Assembly: GCA_964611345.1 (NCBI GenBank)
Contig: CAZSYU010000022.1
Span: forward strand, 1 to 52,306
DNA from: JALZVT01 sp964611345
GTDB lineage: Bacteria > Pseudomonadota > Gammaproteobacteria > Pseudomonadales > Azotimanducaceae
Length of the DNA stretch: 52,306 nucleotides
Direction of reading: 5' to 3'
Position numbers and translations under genes: made by a program. The notes below the pieces were generated by a model that was not told the origin of the DNA, did not search any database, and saw only the letters and a list, made by a program, of their open reading frames with translations. Below, piece by piece: positions 16,744-24,700 of this stretch; position 1 is the stretch's first letter; each line of letters begins with the position of its first letter.

Positions 16744-17653
16744 CACCTCTCCCACACACCGGACAAAGTCCGCTCTGATCTAGCTGTCGCGCCAACAATC
16801 TCTCCAGGTCATCTTCACTAATACACAGCTCGTTTCTTAAACTCTCCAATGCTTCGTCGTCTGGATGCTTTCCGCTGGCGGCCATCACCGCCAGGTGGGC
16901 ATCCATCTGCTCTTTGCGTTTTTTAAGCTCTTCAGAGAACCGGGAAGCCAACATACCGGTGGGCAAAGCCACCGTGACGACAGAAAACACCGTAATCAAG
17001 GCAGCGAAGACTCTGCCTGGCGCCGTAACCGGAATCACATCACCATAACCCAACGTCGTTAAGGTGACGATGGCCCACCACATAGACTCAGGAATACTGC
17101 CAAACACTTCAGGCTGGGCGTCACGCTCAAAGTAGTAGATGCCCGTTGCCGCGATAAAAACCAGAATGACGAGGACAAACATCGCGGTAATAAAGCCGCG
17201 AAACTCCGCACGCATAACGGCACCCAAAACCGCCAGCGGCTGAAAGTACCGCACCAGTTTTAACAGCCGCAACAAACGCAGAGCGATGAGCGCGCGCAAA
17301 TCGAAGTGGAAAAACAGGCCAAGATAAAAAGGCGTTATCGCGAGCAGATCAATAACCGAGTTAAAGCTTAAAAAGTAGTCTAGTCGAGATTTGTAGCGGC
17401 CATCGTCCGGAGCACTCCAGAATCGCAACAGGTACTCGATTGAGAAAATTCCCACCGACAGAAGTTCTATAGTGCGAAAAGCCGGTCCATAAAATTCATA
17501 GAGAGACGGAACCGTCTCAAGTGATGCGCTGAGCACATTCAGCAGTATCAGGAAGATGATAGACAGGTTTACCGCATGCGATAGCCTGTCGCCTCTATCT
17601 TCAGGATTGAGCAGGCGATGAACGCGGCCCCGGAGATTAGAAGACGAATTCAT
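16730..17653 (-). CDS. Voltage-gated K+ channel with C-terminal CxxC tail
   Basis: A 307-residue six-TM ion channel subunit. Spans S1 to S3 cover about residues 28-115, and S4 carries regularly spaced arginines (RALIALRLLRLLKLVR, 120-135). The pore has the K+ selectivity filter TTLGYGD at 199-205, followed by S6 to about 235 with PTGM. The cytoplasmic tail has a basic helix, a small helical segment (SLRNELCISEDDLERLLARQ, 271-290) and a terminal CPVCG at 297-301, a single zinc-knuckle-like C-x-x-C. In a tetramer these could join at one metal or redox site, which is speculation. It precedes and overlaps the ZntB-like gene. Confidence 0.9.
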   Translation of the reverse strand: MNSSSNLRGRVHRLLNPEDRGDRLSHAVNLSIIFLILLNVLSASLETVPSLYEFYGPAFRTIELLSVGIFSIEYLLRFWSAPDDGRYKSRLDYFLSFNSVIDLLAITPFYLGLFFHFDLRALIALRLLRLLKLVRYFQPLAVLGAVMRAEFRGFITAMFVLVILVFIAATGIYYFERDAQPEVFGSIPESMWWAIVTLTTLGYGDVIPVTAPGRVFAALITVFSVVTVALPTGMLASRFSEELKKRKEQMDAHLAVMAASGKHPDDEALESLRNELCISEDDLERLLARQLDQSGLCPVCGRGGEQQ

Positions 17654-17682
17654 GGCAAGCTCGGGCCGCTTATGTCTGCAGG

Positions 17683-19290
17683 CTATCGCGGAATGTCGAC
17701 AATGCCGGTACCGAGCCCTTGCTCCACGGTCTTTAGACTGCCATCCAGGTACTTAACCGTGACCCGCTCTGCACTGGCTTCGCCCAAACCAAAGATCAGC
17801 ACCGGCGAGCTATCAGAAACCAGCCCTTCCCCACGGACGAACCACTTCGATTGCTCCGAACCGTCTGAAAGTGACACTACAACCTTGGCACCAACGGATT
17901 CGACCCGGTTCGCCAGACGCACTTTCAGAGACTGGCCACTACCAGACTTACTTATGAAAGCTTTGGAGTAGCCTGCCAAATTCGCATGCACGAGGTCGGG
18001 CCGACCATCGCCGTTAAAATCAGCGGTTAGCGGGGCAATGGAGTAGCGCTTGTTTACAACGCCCGCCTCTTTCCCGACAGCCGCAAACTCGCCACGTGGG
18101 TTCTGTATAAGGAAACGACCAGGCAAGCGCAAAAACTCCAGGTTATGCGGTGGAAAGCCAACGTAGTTTTCGGACACCACAAGGTCCTCGCGCCCGTCCA
18201 GATTCAGATCTTCAAAGATGGCGCCCCAACTGAATTCATAGTCAGCAACCTTAGCCGCCTGGGCCGTGTCCGAAAACTCAAAGCCACCTTCGTTCTTGAA
18301 CAAAAACCATTTCCAGTTGGTCTGTTGGTCGTCTGTGGTATCGCCACGGACGATAAAGTCTGGTGGTGTGGAACCCACGTTGGAAAAGAAGAAGTCCACC
18401 AACCCATCATTATTGTAATCACCCACGGCAATGCCCATTGGATAAGTGTTGTAGGCCGACGTTGGATTAGGCGTGTTGGTGAAGGTGAGATCGCCATTGT
18501 TTCGCCAGGTACGCACTGTGCCGGTGTCATGGGCAACGATAAGATCTTCGAATCCATCCTCATCAGCATCAACAAACACACCCATAAACGTGTTCTTGAT
18601 ATAGGTCAGGCCTGCGGACTGGGTAATATTGGTAAAAGTGTTGTCGCCATCGTTTAAAAACAGCTGGCTCGCGCCGCCGTAGTTCTCTCGATTAAAGAGA
18701 TTCTGGCCCTGCACGCGATCTTTGCTGATGTAACCGCCGACAAACATATCGAAGTGACCGTCTCGATTAATGTCGGCCAACCCAACGCCCAAGGGAGTTG
18801 TCCCGTCCGGCATCGCCGCATCCAACTTTGTACTCGAGAACGTGCCCTGATCATTCAGGTGCAGCCACATACCATCACCACGGGCAACCACAAGATCATC
18901 GTCACCATCTTTATCCACATCAAGCACCGAAGCACCATGGGTCGCCTCGCCTTGTGGCTTCTCGATGCCAGCAACGTCCAGGCGAACAAACTGATCATCT
19001 TTGTATTCGAAAAACGCATCTTCCTGACTGCGCGAACCACCCAGAAACAACTCTTCGGTGCCGTCGCCATCAATGTCGATGACCGCGCTGGCCATGAACG
19101 GCAGCGTGGTGGAGTTATCATGCGTCTGTAACCAGGGTATATCACTGGCAGTAAACTGCGGCACCTCAACACCATCGAGTGCCACGTCGTAGTCAATGCG
19201 GGCATCCATGCGAAAACGCACGCTTACGATCACTAGTAGCAGCACAATCACAAAGAGCAACGCCAGGATGACTTTTTTGAAAATTCCCAT
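17683..19290 (-). CDS. Membrane-anchored FG-GAP/VCBS repeat protein with ASPIC/UnbV domain
   Basis: A 535-residue protein with an N-terminal signal anchor at about residues 5-25, so most of it should lie in the periplasm or outside. The body is a series of calcium-binding FG-GAP/VCBS units, each with a D-x-D-x-D-G motif: DIDGDGTEE, DVDKDGDDD, DINRDGHFD, DADEDGFED, DYNNDGLVD, DLNLDGRED and DFNGDGRPD. This predicts a seven-bladed beta-propeller. The last 90 residues (LKVRLANRVESVGAKVVVSLSDG to the end) resemble the ASPIC/UnbV domain that ends CRTAC1-like proteins. The partner and function are unknown. It precedes the K+ channel gene by 29 bp. Confidence 0.85.
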   Translation of the reverse strand: MGIFKKVILALLFVIVLLLVIVSVRFRMDARIDYDVALDGVEVPQFTASDIPWLQTHDNSTTLPFMASAVIDIDGDGTEELFLGGSRSQEDAFFEYKDDQFVRLDVAGIEKPQGEATHGASVLDVDKDGDDDLVVARGDGMWLHLNDQGTFSSTKLDAAMPDGTTPLGVGLADINRDGHFDMFVGGYISKDRVQGQNLFNRENYGGASQLFLNDGDNTFTNITQSAGLTYIKNTFMGVFVDADEDGFEDLIVAHDTGTVRTWRNNGDLTFTNTPNPTSAYNTYPMGIAVGDYNNDGLVDFFFSNVGSTPPDFIVRGDTTDDQQTNWKWFLFKNEGGFEFSDTAQAAKVADYEFSWGAIFEDLNLDGREDLVVSENYVGFPPHNLEFLRLPGRFLIQNPRGEFAAVGKEAGVVNKRYSIAPLTADFNGDGRPDLVHANLAGYSKAFISKSGSGQSLKVRLANRVESVGAKVVVSLSDGSEQSKWFVRGEGLVSDSSPVLIFGLGEASAERVTVKYLDGSLKTVEQGLGTGIVDIPR

Positions 19291-19314
19291 GTATAAAACC
19301 TGCCTCAGCTGTGC

Positions 19315-19998
19315 TTATTGATGTGTTTGAAGTTGAGTTTGTTGATGTGCTTGCTGGCGCACAAAAAATAAGGATAAGCAGAAAAATATTGTGAAACCAA
19401 CATTTAGTGCTATGGGCATTAAGTACTTTCCTACTGCAGGCGCTAGCAGATAAACCACAAAGCTGAGCAACAGCAGCACGATCGGATTAGCCAAGGCCAT
19501 CCAGCGTGGATAGGCGCTGCCGCCTTTCGCCACCAGCCAGATATAGATCAGTGAGATCAGCAGTATCGCAACCCGGGTAACGTTTAGAAGTGTTTCGTAG
19601 CGCAAATCGTAGAGTTCAACGAGATGCGTAAGGCCTGGATACTGTGGCGCGTTAACAATGGCGCTGATTGAGGCTCTGGAGCCAATCCAGACACCACCGA
19701 GCGCGCAGCCGTACGCCATCACAATAAACAAAATAAGCGCCCAGCGGGCATGGCTCGAATTGAGCATCAGATAGATATGAAAGGCGCCAACCACATACAT
19801 AGGTGCGCCGAGAACACCAAGAAAGTGTCCCATCGTGCTGCGCTGATCGCTGATACCTTGAAAGAACGCCAACCCATCCGTGAACCTGGCTTGCGGGTCA
19901 AAGTGCAACAAGAACTCACCGGCGCCAGTTACCAAGGCAGCCGCCAGTCCCAACAAACCGGTTATCCAGCGCAGGCGGTGGGTTTCAGTCAAATTCAC
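19315..19998 (-). CDS. Multi-pass membrane protein of unknown function (DUF6796-like)
   Basis: A 227-residue protein with about six to seven hydrophobic spans and a Gln/His-rich cytoplasmic or periplasmic tail (QQAHQQTQLQTHQ). The N-terminal region (LLGLAAALVTGAGEFLLHFDP, then a G-H-F-L-G-V-L-G-A-P-M-Y segment, then FHIYLML) resembles what I remember of the DUF6796 family, an uncharacterised membrane family; I hold this lightly. It stands 24 bp upstream of the FG-GAP protein gene on the same strand, and the two may be translated from one message. No catalytic motif is visible. Confidence 0.75.
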   Translation of the reverse strand: MNLTETHRLRWITGLLGLAAALVTGAGEFLLHFDPQARFTDGLAFFQGISDQRSTMGHFLGVLGAPMYVVGAFHIYLMLNSSHARWALILFIVMAYGCALGGVWIGSRASISAIVNAPQYPGLTHLVELYDLRYETLLNVTRVAILLISLIYIWLVAKGGSAYPRWMALANPIVLLLLSFVVYLLAPAVGKYLMPIALNVGFTIFFCLSLFFVRQQAHQQTQLQTHQ

Positions 19999-20043
19999 TA
20001 CAACTCCTTGGTCACGCAGGATCAGGGCTCGGAAACCGGGCGC

Positions 20044-20586
20044 CTAAAAGTTTCGGCCGATAGCAATACCGAACACGAGCGAGTCTTCAGCGCTGGTAAC
20101 GTCCCAATGAAACTGGGGTGACAATGTCGTGTGGCCAAACTCGAACTCATAAAGAACGCCAACGCGTCCAAGCTCGTTAGACTGTCCTTCTATAAACTCA
20201 ACCCCAAGGCCTAGCTGCATAACCAGACCCTTGTAGATGTGCACATCCAGAGCCGCCAGCAAGGACGTCGCATCTATGGGGCCGGTTGCGTATTCCGCAA
20301 CAAATCCGGCACCAAAGAGTTGGTTCACACGATATTCGTAATCAACACCAATCGTAAACGCGTCATAGTCCGATTCACCAGGTCGCAGCAAGATAGTATC
20401 GCCCAGAAAAACTGAGAGGTGCTGCTTGCGAGCATGGCTCGTGTCGTGAGCACCATCAGGCTCGGCGCCTGAATGTTGTTGCGCATGCAGCCCTGTGCCA
20501 ACCAGGCAGGCCACCAGAATCAACAGTGTCTTCGGTATAAAGCTCAAACCTCTGCTTCTCACTGGCAGTTTTCGAAAACCCGGCAT
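20044..20586 (-). CDS. Probable outer-membrane beta-barrel protein
   Basis: A 180-residue protein with a basic N-terminus and a signal peptide ending near LHAQ (about residue 36). A histidine-rich linker (HSGAEPDGAHDTSHARKQH) follows. The rest alternates polar and hydrophobic residues as in beta strands: AFTIGVDYEYRVNQLFGAGFVAEY, LLAALDVHIYKGLVMQLGLGVEF, VGVLYEFEFGHTTLSPQFHWDV. It ends in phenylalanine (GIAIGRNF), the usual outer-membrane insertion signal. At this size it would make a small barrel of about eight strands. The specific family is not recognised. The preceding SYLF gene ends 2 bp upstream. Confidence 0.75.
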   Translation of the reverse strand: MPGFRKLPVRSRGLSFIPKTLLILVACLVGTGLHAQQHSGAEPDGAHDTSHARKQHLSVFLGDTILLRPGESDYDAFTIGVDYEYRVNQLFGAGFVAEYATGPIDATSLLAALDVHIYKGLVMQLGLGVEFIEGQSNELGRVGVLYEFEFGHTTLSPQFHWDVTSAEDSLVFGIAIGRNF

Positions 20587-20588
20587 CG

Positions 20589-21164
20589 CTAGCGAGAGGG
20601 ATTAGTTTTGTTCCGGTGAATTGGAGAAATTTTTGTGCCCTGCAAACCACTGCCGGCCATAAGCCCTTTCTGATCGAAGACAAAAGCATAAATGTCGGAT
20701 CTTACCGTGGTGCTGGTCAGGCTTTTACCAATGCCGCGATCAGCGATCACCAGACTTGGGCCAAGACCAATCTCCCAGCCGGTAGATTTGCGCACAAAGT
20801 CGAGCGCCTCTGCATCAGTAAATATCAACGCATAGCCGAAGGTTTGAACCCCTGCCTGCAATCCAAATGACGCCGACAGGCTGTTGTAGTAGCCAATAGC
20901 TTCATCGCCACCAAACAACACACCTTCGCCATATTGACCGCCAAAGGTCAGTCCCGCCTTGAGGATCTTCGGAAACACCAGAACTCCAACAGCTTCTTCC
21001 GCGAGCAGTTTCGCACCATCGTTGGCCGCTAGCAGCTCAGCGTAAGAAGCCCGGGCGCTCGCCTCCAGGCTATCCACATTCGCTTCGTGCACATGATGCC
21101 CGCTTTGGCCGGCACAACCTGCAAACAGCAGCACCAGCCCTAAAATAAATCCTTGTCGTAACAT
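20589..21164 (-). CDS. SYLF (YSC84)-domain lipoprotein
   Basis: A 191-residue predicted lipoprotein. The start at 21164 has GGAG upstream and gives MLRQGFILGLVLLFAGC, with a lipobox ending in Cys17. The mature part is a SYLF domain: AVGVLVFPKILKAGLTFGGQYGEGVLF, then SASFGLQAGVQTFGYALIFTD, then ADRGIGKSLT and YAFVFDQKGLMAGSGLQGTKISPI. SYLF domains bind lipids, phosphoinositides in eukaryotes; the bacterial role is unknown. The stop codon sits in a 10-bp palindrome (TCGCTAGCGA, 20586-20595). A second SYLF lipoprotein lies at 24086-24697. The patatin gene is next upstream, so a lipid-related module is possible. Confidence 0.85.
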   Translation of the reverse strand: MLRQGFILGLVLLFAGCAGQSGHHVHEANVDSLEASARASYAELLAANDGAKLLAEEAVGVLVFPKILKAGLTFGGQYGEGVLFGGDEAIGYYNSLSASFGLQAGVQTFGYALIFTDAEALDFVRKSTGWEIGLGPSLVIADRGIGKSLTSTTVRSDIYAFVFDQKGLMAGSGLQGTKISPIHRNKTNPSR

Positions 21165-21284
21165 TAGGTTATCTCCGTCGAAGTAACAGGATTTGGTCTT
21201 TTTCAAAATCCTGGTCGTAAAAAAAGTCCTGACTAATCCGCGTAAGCCAAGCTCAAAACCAGGTCGAGCTTTGGAAACTGAAAG

Positions 21285-22511
21285 CTACTCAATATTCCTT
21301 GCAAACAACCCAGGCGGTTCCGATGACCACAGGTCTTCACCCTGGGCGCGTTCATAACCCACGTCATACAAGCGCTGCATTTCGCCGCCGTCGAACTTGG
21401 ACGACGCCTGCCAGAAAAAATCCTCCGGCACCTCGGTGTAGTGAAAATCCGTACCCCGCGCCTTGGAGATGGCATAAATCTGATTGAGATCTGAACGCCC
21501 CATCGATTGCACCATTGACTCTATCGCCCGGGTCGCTACCTTCACCAGGTTTCTGTCAACGCTCTCTCTGACCGGGCTAAATTTCGAATTCCGGATAATG
21601 AACATGCGCGGCGTAGGTTTGTGATTAAACCCGAGCTCATTCGCCCGCTTAATGGCTTTGGGCAAATCGATGGCGACTAACGGCACAAAGAACTGCGCCT
21701 GAATGCCACCATCCGCGTGCATTTCGTCGTACTGCTGCTCGCCGGAGGAGACCGGAAACATCACGGGTGGCATCGCAATGGGTACCGAAGCTGACGCCAG
21801 CATCAACTTGCGGAACAACTCCAAAGCCTGCGGACCACCAACGTCCGCGATGCGGCCAAGGTTCCAGACCGTAAAGGTCTGGGTGTCCATGTTTGTGGTG
21901 CCAATATAGAGTCGACGCCCCTTGCGATACTCCACCGCGATCGCCTCTATCACCTGCGTATCAATATATTTGGCAATATGCTCAGCAAGCGGCGTGGTGT
22001 CTGCTGCCGCATCATTGCGCAAAATACCAAACAGCCCGCGGCGCTTAAGAATGTCGGCATCGGACTCTATCGACAAGAACGCATCAGCCAACTTGTCGTC
22101 CCACTCGGAGCCTAAAAAGGCGAATGGCGCGAGCAAACCACCCGTGCTCACTCCGGTAACAATCTTGAACTCCGGTCGATTGCCGGATTTTGTCCAGCCG
22201 TTCAGCACTCCGGCGCCGTAAGCCCCGAGTCCGCCGCCACCGGAGAGCACCAGCACACAGAGAATGGGTTCACCATCCTTCGAGTCACACTGGGCATCGG
22301 TGCCGCCGGTTACCAGCGCCTGGGAAAAATCGTTCTGCAGAGCTTCGCTGGGACCGAGCCCGGTTGAGCGAATGTCTCCTGGCATGCCCACGATCTGAAA
22401 CTCAGCCGTCGACTCTGCCGGTGGCGCACTGCGGGGTAGCGTTGCGCAGCCGCCGACCAGTAGCAATACAGCCAACCAGCCAAATGTGCTCAATTCGGAA
22501 TATGTTGCCAC
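21285..22511 (-). CDS. Patatin-like phospholipase lipoprotein
   Basis: A 408-residue predicted lipoprotein starting at GTG 22511 with AGGAGAG about nine bases upstream. The signal peptide ends in the lipobox VGGC (Cys22). The patatin hydrolase features are all visible: the glycine-rich oxyanion loop SGGGGLGAYG (90-99), the nucleophile elbow GVSTG with Ser122, and the catalytic aspartate in ADGG near 267. Patatins cleave acyl chains from phospholipids. With a lipid anchor the enzyme should act in the periplasm or at the outer membrane. It is the first gene of the twelve-gene minus-strand run. Confidence 0.9.
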   Translation of the reverse strand: MATYSELSTFGWLAVLLLVGGCATLPRSAPPAESTAEFQIVGMPGDIRSTGLGPSEALQNDFSQALVTGGTDAQCDSKDGEPILCVLVLSGGGGLGAYGAGVLNGWTKSGNRPEFKIVTGVSTGGLLAPFAFLGSEWDDKLADAFLSIESDADILKRRGLFGILRNDAAADTTPLAEHIAKYIDTQVIEAIAVEYRKGRRLYIGTTNMDTQTFTVWNLGRIADVGGPQALELFRKLMLASASVPIAMPPVMFPVSSGEQQYDEMHADGGIQAQFFVPLVAIDLPKAIKRANELGFNHKPTPRMFIIRNSKFSPVRESVDRNLVKVATRAIESMVQSMGRSDLNQIYAISKARGTDFHYTEVPEDFFWQASSKFDGGEMQRLYDVGYERAQGEDLWSSEPPGLFARNIE

Positions 22512-22648
22512 TTGGAATTCTCTCCTAATTGTCGCCCCCGGGACTTACCAGTCAGCTAAATCGGCGGATCCTGCCCTGTTTTAGGTCAATTCCCGGTGAA
22601 AGAAGGCGGCTAGGATACCCCATCACGCGACTGGAGAACCCAGCCAAT

Positions 22649-23053
22649 CTAGGAGTCTTTGTGCAGGTATCGCTCTATTGGCCAGAGCGCCAAGCCCCAC
22701 ACCGCGCTATAAAACAGCGGCCCGCCGAGCAGGGCCAGATAGCGCCGCGTGCCGGTCAGCCCATAGACTGTCTCCGGCACATGCGCAATAAAAGTGCCAA
22801 TACTGGCCATTAACAGGCCCAAACCGGCGCCTATCAGGAAGTAGGCTTTTCTGCTGGACGGCAGCTTGAGTGCGACACTGGCCGCATGAAACGCCCCAAA
22901 CAACAACGGCACGAGAATGGCCGCTATCGAGAAATCAAAGGTCGAGTTTGAGCGATGCGCGGCAATTGCCAAACCCGCCAGCGGCCAGAGGGTCACCGGC
23001 AGGGAGGACGCGACGATAAACGCAACAACGGGAGATCTGGACATGCGATGCAT
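22649..23053 (-). CDS. Small four-TM membrane protein, unknown
   Basis: A 134-residue protein made almost wholly of four hydrophobic segments, near residues 9-31, 41-60, 70-92 and 103-123. It ends with a short basic and acidic tail (ERYLHKDS). The start is either the ATG at 23053 or the one three codons later at 23044. I do not recognise a family. It lies on the same strand as the L31 paralogue and the TetR regulator upstream (gap 63 bp) and may belong to the same transcription unit. Confidence 0.7.
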   Translation of the reverse strand: MHRMSRSPVVAFIVASSLPVTLWPLAGLAIAAHRSNSTFDFSIAAILVPLLFGAFHAASVALKLPSSRKAYFLIGAGLGLLMASIGTFIAHVPETVYGLTGTRRYLALLGGPLFYSAVWGLALWPIERYLHKDS

Positions 23054-23116
23054 CCTTACCGAAAACCGGCGCGGATGCTCTCACAAATTTGGTCCCGACA
23101 ATAGAACCGGCGGGGA

Positions 23117-23359
23117 TCACCCCTGGGTTGCAGGCTTGGGTCCGGCCCGGTATCGCGCCTCGAAGGCCTCAATTCTATTGCCTGAGCGCTTCACATAAGC
23201 CTTTCCCGTGTAGGCCGGATGGCAATTGGAACAGACCTCAATGCCGACCCGATCTGCCGTGCTGGATCCGGACACAGTGGATGTAACCAGCATCTGTGTC
23301 TTACAGCTCGAACACACAAACAGCGTTGGCGTGCTCACTGGGTGTATTGCTTTATTCAT
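23117..23359 (-). CDS. Second, divergent ribosomal protein L31 paralogue
   Basis: An 80-residue L31-type protein starting at ATG 23359 (MNKAIHPVSTP). The family core is clear: VCSSCKTQM with the first cysteine pair, then VCSNCHPAYTGKAYVKRSGNRIEAFEARY. It therefore also has four cysteines and should bind zinc. Paralogous L31 pairs usually combine one zinc-binding and one zinc-free copy, the latter used when zinc is scarce. Here both keep the cysteines, and I see no Zur-like box upstream. Instead the gene sits 34 bp downstream of a TetR regulator gene. It differs from rpmE (332-601) in most positions outside the core, so it is an old paralogue or was acquired. Confidence 0.85.
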   Translation of the reverse strand: MNKAIHPVSTPTLFVCSSCKTQMLVTSTVSGSSTADRVGIEVCSNCHPAYTGKAYVKRSGNRIEAFEARYRAGPKPATQG

Positions 23360-23393
23360 CGTTGCCGTTCCTTCAATCAATGTCGCTAAGAAC

Positions 23394-23960
23394 CTATTTC
23401 AGCTGATCAACAAGCGTTGTTCGCAAGCGCTTGAAAATCGACTCATCACCCATCGCGTTGGCCAACATCAAGCCACCCTGCAATGCGGCCAGAAAGGCAC
23501 TGGCCTGGGCCTTGGCTGTACCCGAAAAATTTAGTTCCCCAGCGCTTTTGCCTGCAGCCATAACCATCGCCAGCCAATCGACATGCTCTTCGAAAAAATC
23601 CGTGAGCGCAGGCGTTAGCTGCGCGGGCAGAGCCCCTGCGTCTGAGGCCATCATGCCAGCAAGGCACACTCGATCATTGGCCAGCGTATCGAGGTACAGT
23701 TTCGAGTAGCGTTGCAGCCGCTCATGACTATTGTCCGTCCGCCCCTCGATCACGCGCATTTCGGCCGCAAATCCTGCCTGGTAGCGAGCCAGCAGCTCCA
23801 CCTCCAGGTCTTGTTTGGAGGGAAAGTGGTAATGAATGCTCGCTTTCTTAACACCCAGCTCCGCCGCAATGTCGGCATAGCTGAAGGCATTAAAGCCTCT
23901 GGCCTGGGCCAATGCCTGAGCGCTGTCCAGAATAAGATCTCTTGTGGAGGCAGTTACCAT
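23394..23960 (-). CDS. TetR/AcrR-family transcriptional regulator
   Basis: A 188-residue one-component repressor. The N-terminal helix-turn-helix is typical: RDLILDSAQALAQARGFNAF, SYADIAAELGVKKASIHYHF and PSKQDLEVELLARY (about residues 7-60). The C-terminal ligand domain is short and shows the pattern of the LfrR/QacR-like branch (VCLAGMMASDAGALPAQLTPAL). A perfect palindrome with 6-bp arms lies 15 bp upstream of its start (23976-23989), consistent with autoregulation. Downstream on the same strand are the L31 paralogue and the four-TM protein, the likely regulated genes. The ligand is unknown. Confidence 0.9.
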   Translation of the reverse strand: MVTASTRDLILDSAQALAQARGFNAFSYADIAAELGVKKASIHYHFPSKQDLEVELLARYQAGFAAEMRVIEGRTDNSHERLQRYSKLYLDTLANDRVCLAGMMASDAGALPAQLTPALTDFFEEHVDWLAMVMAAGKSAGELNFSGTAKAQASAFLAALQGGLMLANAMGDESIFKRLRTTLVDQLK

Positions 23961-23975
23961 GGGCCTACTTTATCT

Positions 23976-23989
23976 ACCTACTGGTAGGT
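23976..23989. promoter_or_regulatory. Candidate TetR operator palindrome
   Basis: ACCTAC, two-base spacer, GTAGGT: perfect inverted 6-bp arms directly upstream of the TetR gene start at 23960. TetR regulators commonly bind such a site over their own promoter. It could also control the plus-strand SYLF gene starting at 24086. Confidence 0.6.
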
Positions 23990-24085
23990 TGTCAAGCGTC
24001 TCGGGTCAGATCACCGCCAACATCTAGTCTTTGCTGACACTTGCGGTAACATGCGCGCATCTTCTCAAACCACTCGGAAACCGAC

Positions 24086-24697
24086 ATGAAGACGACTCTC
24101 TCGGCTGCGCTAAATCTGCCTGCTAGCAAGACTATTTCCTCGATAACAACACTGCTGGGTTGCCTGCTTGTTGCAGGGCTGTCTGGCTGCGTAAACACGC
24201 CGGGAAAATTTCTCGACGCCACACAGATTTTTCAGAATGCCCCCCAGACAGAGGCCTATTTCAATACGGCCTACGGCTATGCGCTATTCCCGACCATTGG
24301 CAAGGGAGGGGTCGTTTTGGGTGGCGCTCGAGGCAGGGGTGGCGTGTTTCGCGCCGGCGAGATCGTCGGTGAGTCGACGGTGACCCAATTGTCAGCAGGC
24401 CTGCAACTCGGCGGCCAAGCCTACAGCCAAATTGTGTTCTTTGAAGACCAGCGCTCTTTCAATGAATTCTGCTCGGGTAGTTTTGAATTCGGCGCCAATG
24501 CTGCAGCCGTCGCAATCACCGCAAGCGCTTCAGCTTCCACGTCATCAGCCGGCAGCACCGCCACTAAAAGCGTAAATGCCAACGATGCCGTCGTGGTTGG
24601 TGGCTACCACAAAGGCAAAGCTGTTTTTACCGTCAGCAAAGGTGGCGTACTTTACGAAGCATCCATTAGTGGGCAGAAGTTCAGCAGCAGTTGCTAA
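24086..24697 (+). CDS. Second SYLF-domain lipoprotein
   Basis: A 203-residue predicted lipoprotein. The signal peptide is long (about 35 residues) and ends in the lipobox LSGC. The SYLF domain begins near residue 55: AYFNTAYGYALFPTIGKGGVVLGGARGRGGVF, then STVTQLSAGLQLGGQAYSQIVFFED, and ends with KGKAVFTVSKGGVLYEASISGQKF. A Ser/Ala-rich insert (ASASASTSSAGSTATKS) interrupts the domain. It differs strongly from the SYLF protein at 20589-21164, so the two are not a recent duplication. It is the only plus-strand gene in the accessory block and converges on the glutamate-synthase-like gene with a 3-bp gap. Confidence 0.85.
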   Translation: MKTTLSAALNLPASKTISSITTLLGCLLVAGLSGCVNTPGKFLDATQIFQNAPQTEAYFNTAYGYALFPTIGKGGVVLGGARGRGGVFRAGEIVGESTVTQLSAGLQLGGQAYSQIVFFEDQRSFNEFCSGSFEFGANAAAVAITASASASTSSAGSTATKSVNANDAVVVGGYHKGKAVFTVSKGGVLYEASISGQKFSSSC

Positions 24698-24700
24698 TGG

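Noticed and set aside
23360..23393. A Zur box before the L31 paralogue
   Set aside because: No GTTAT-type palindrome is present in the short gap to the TetR gene.
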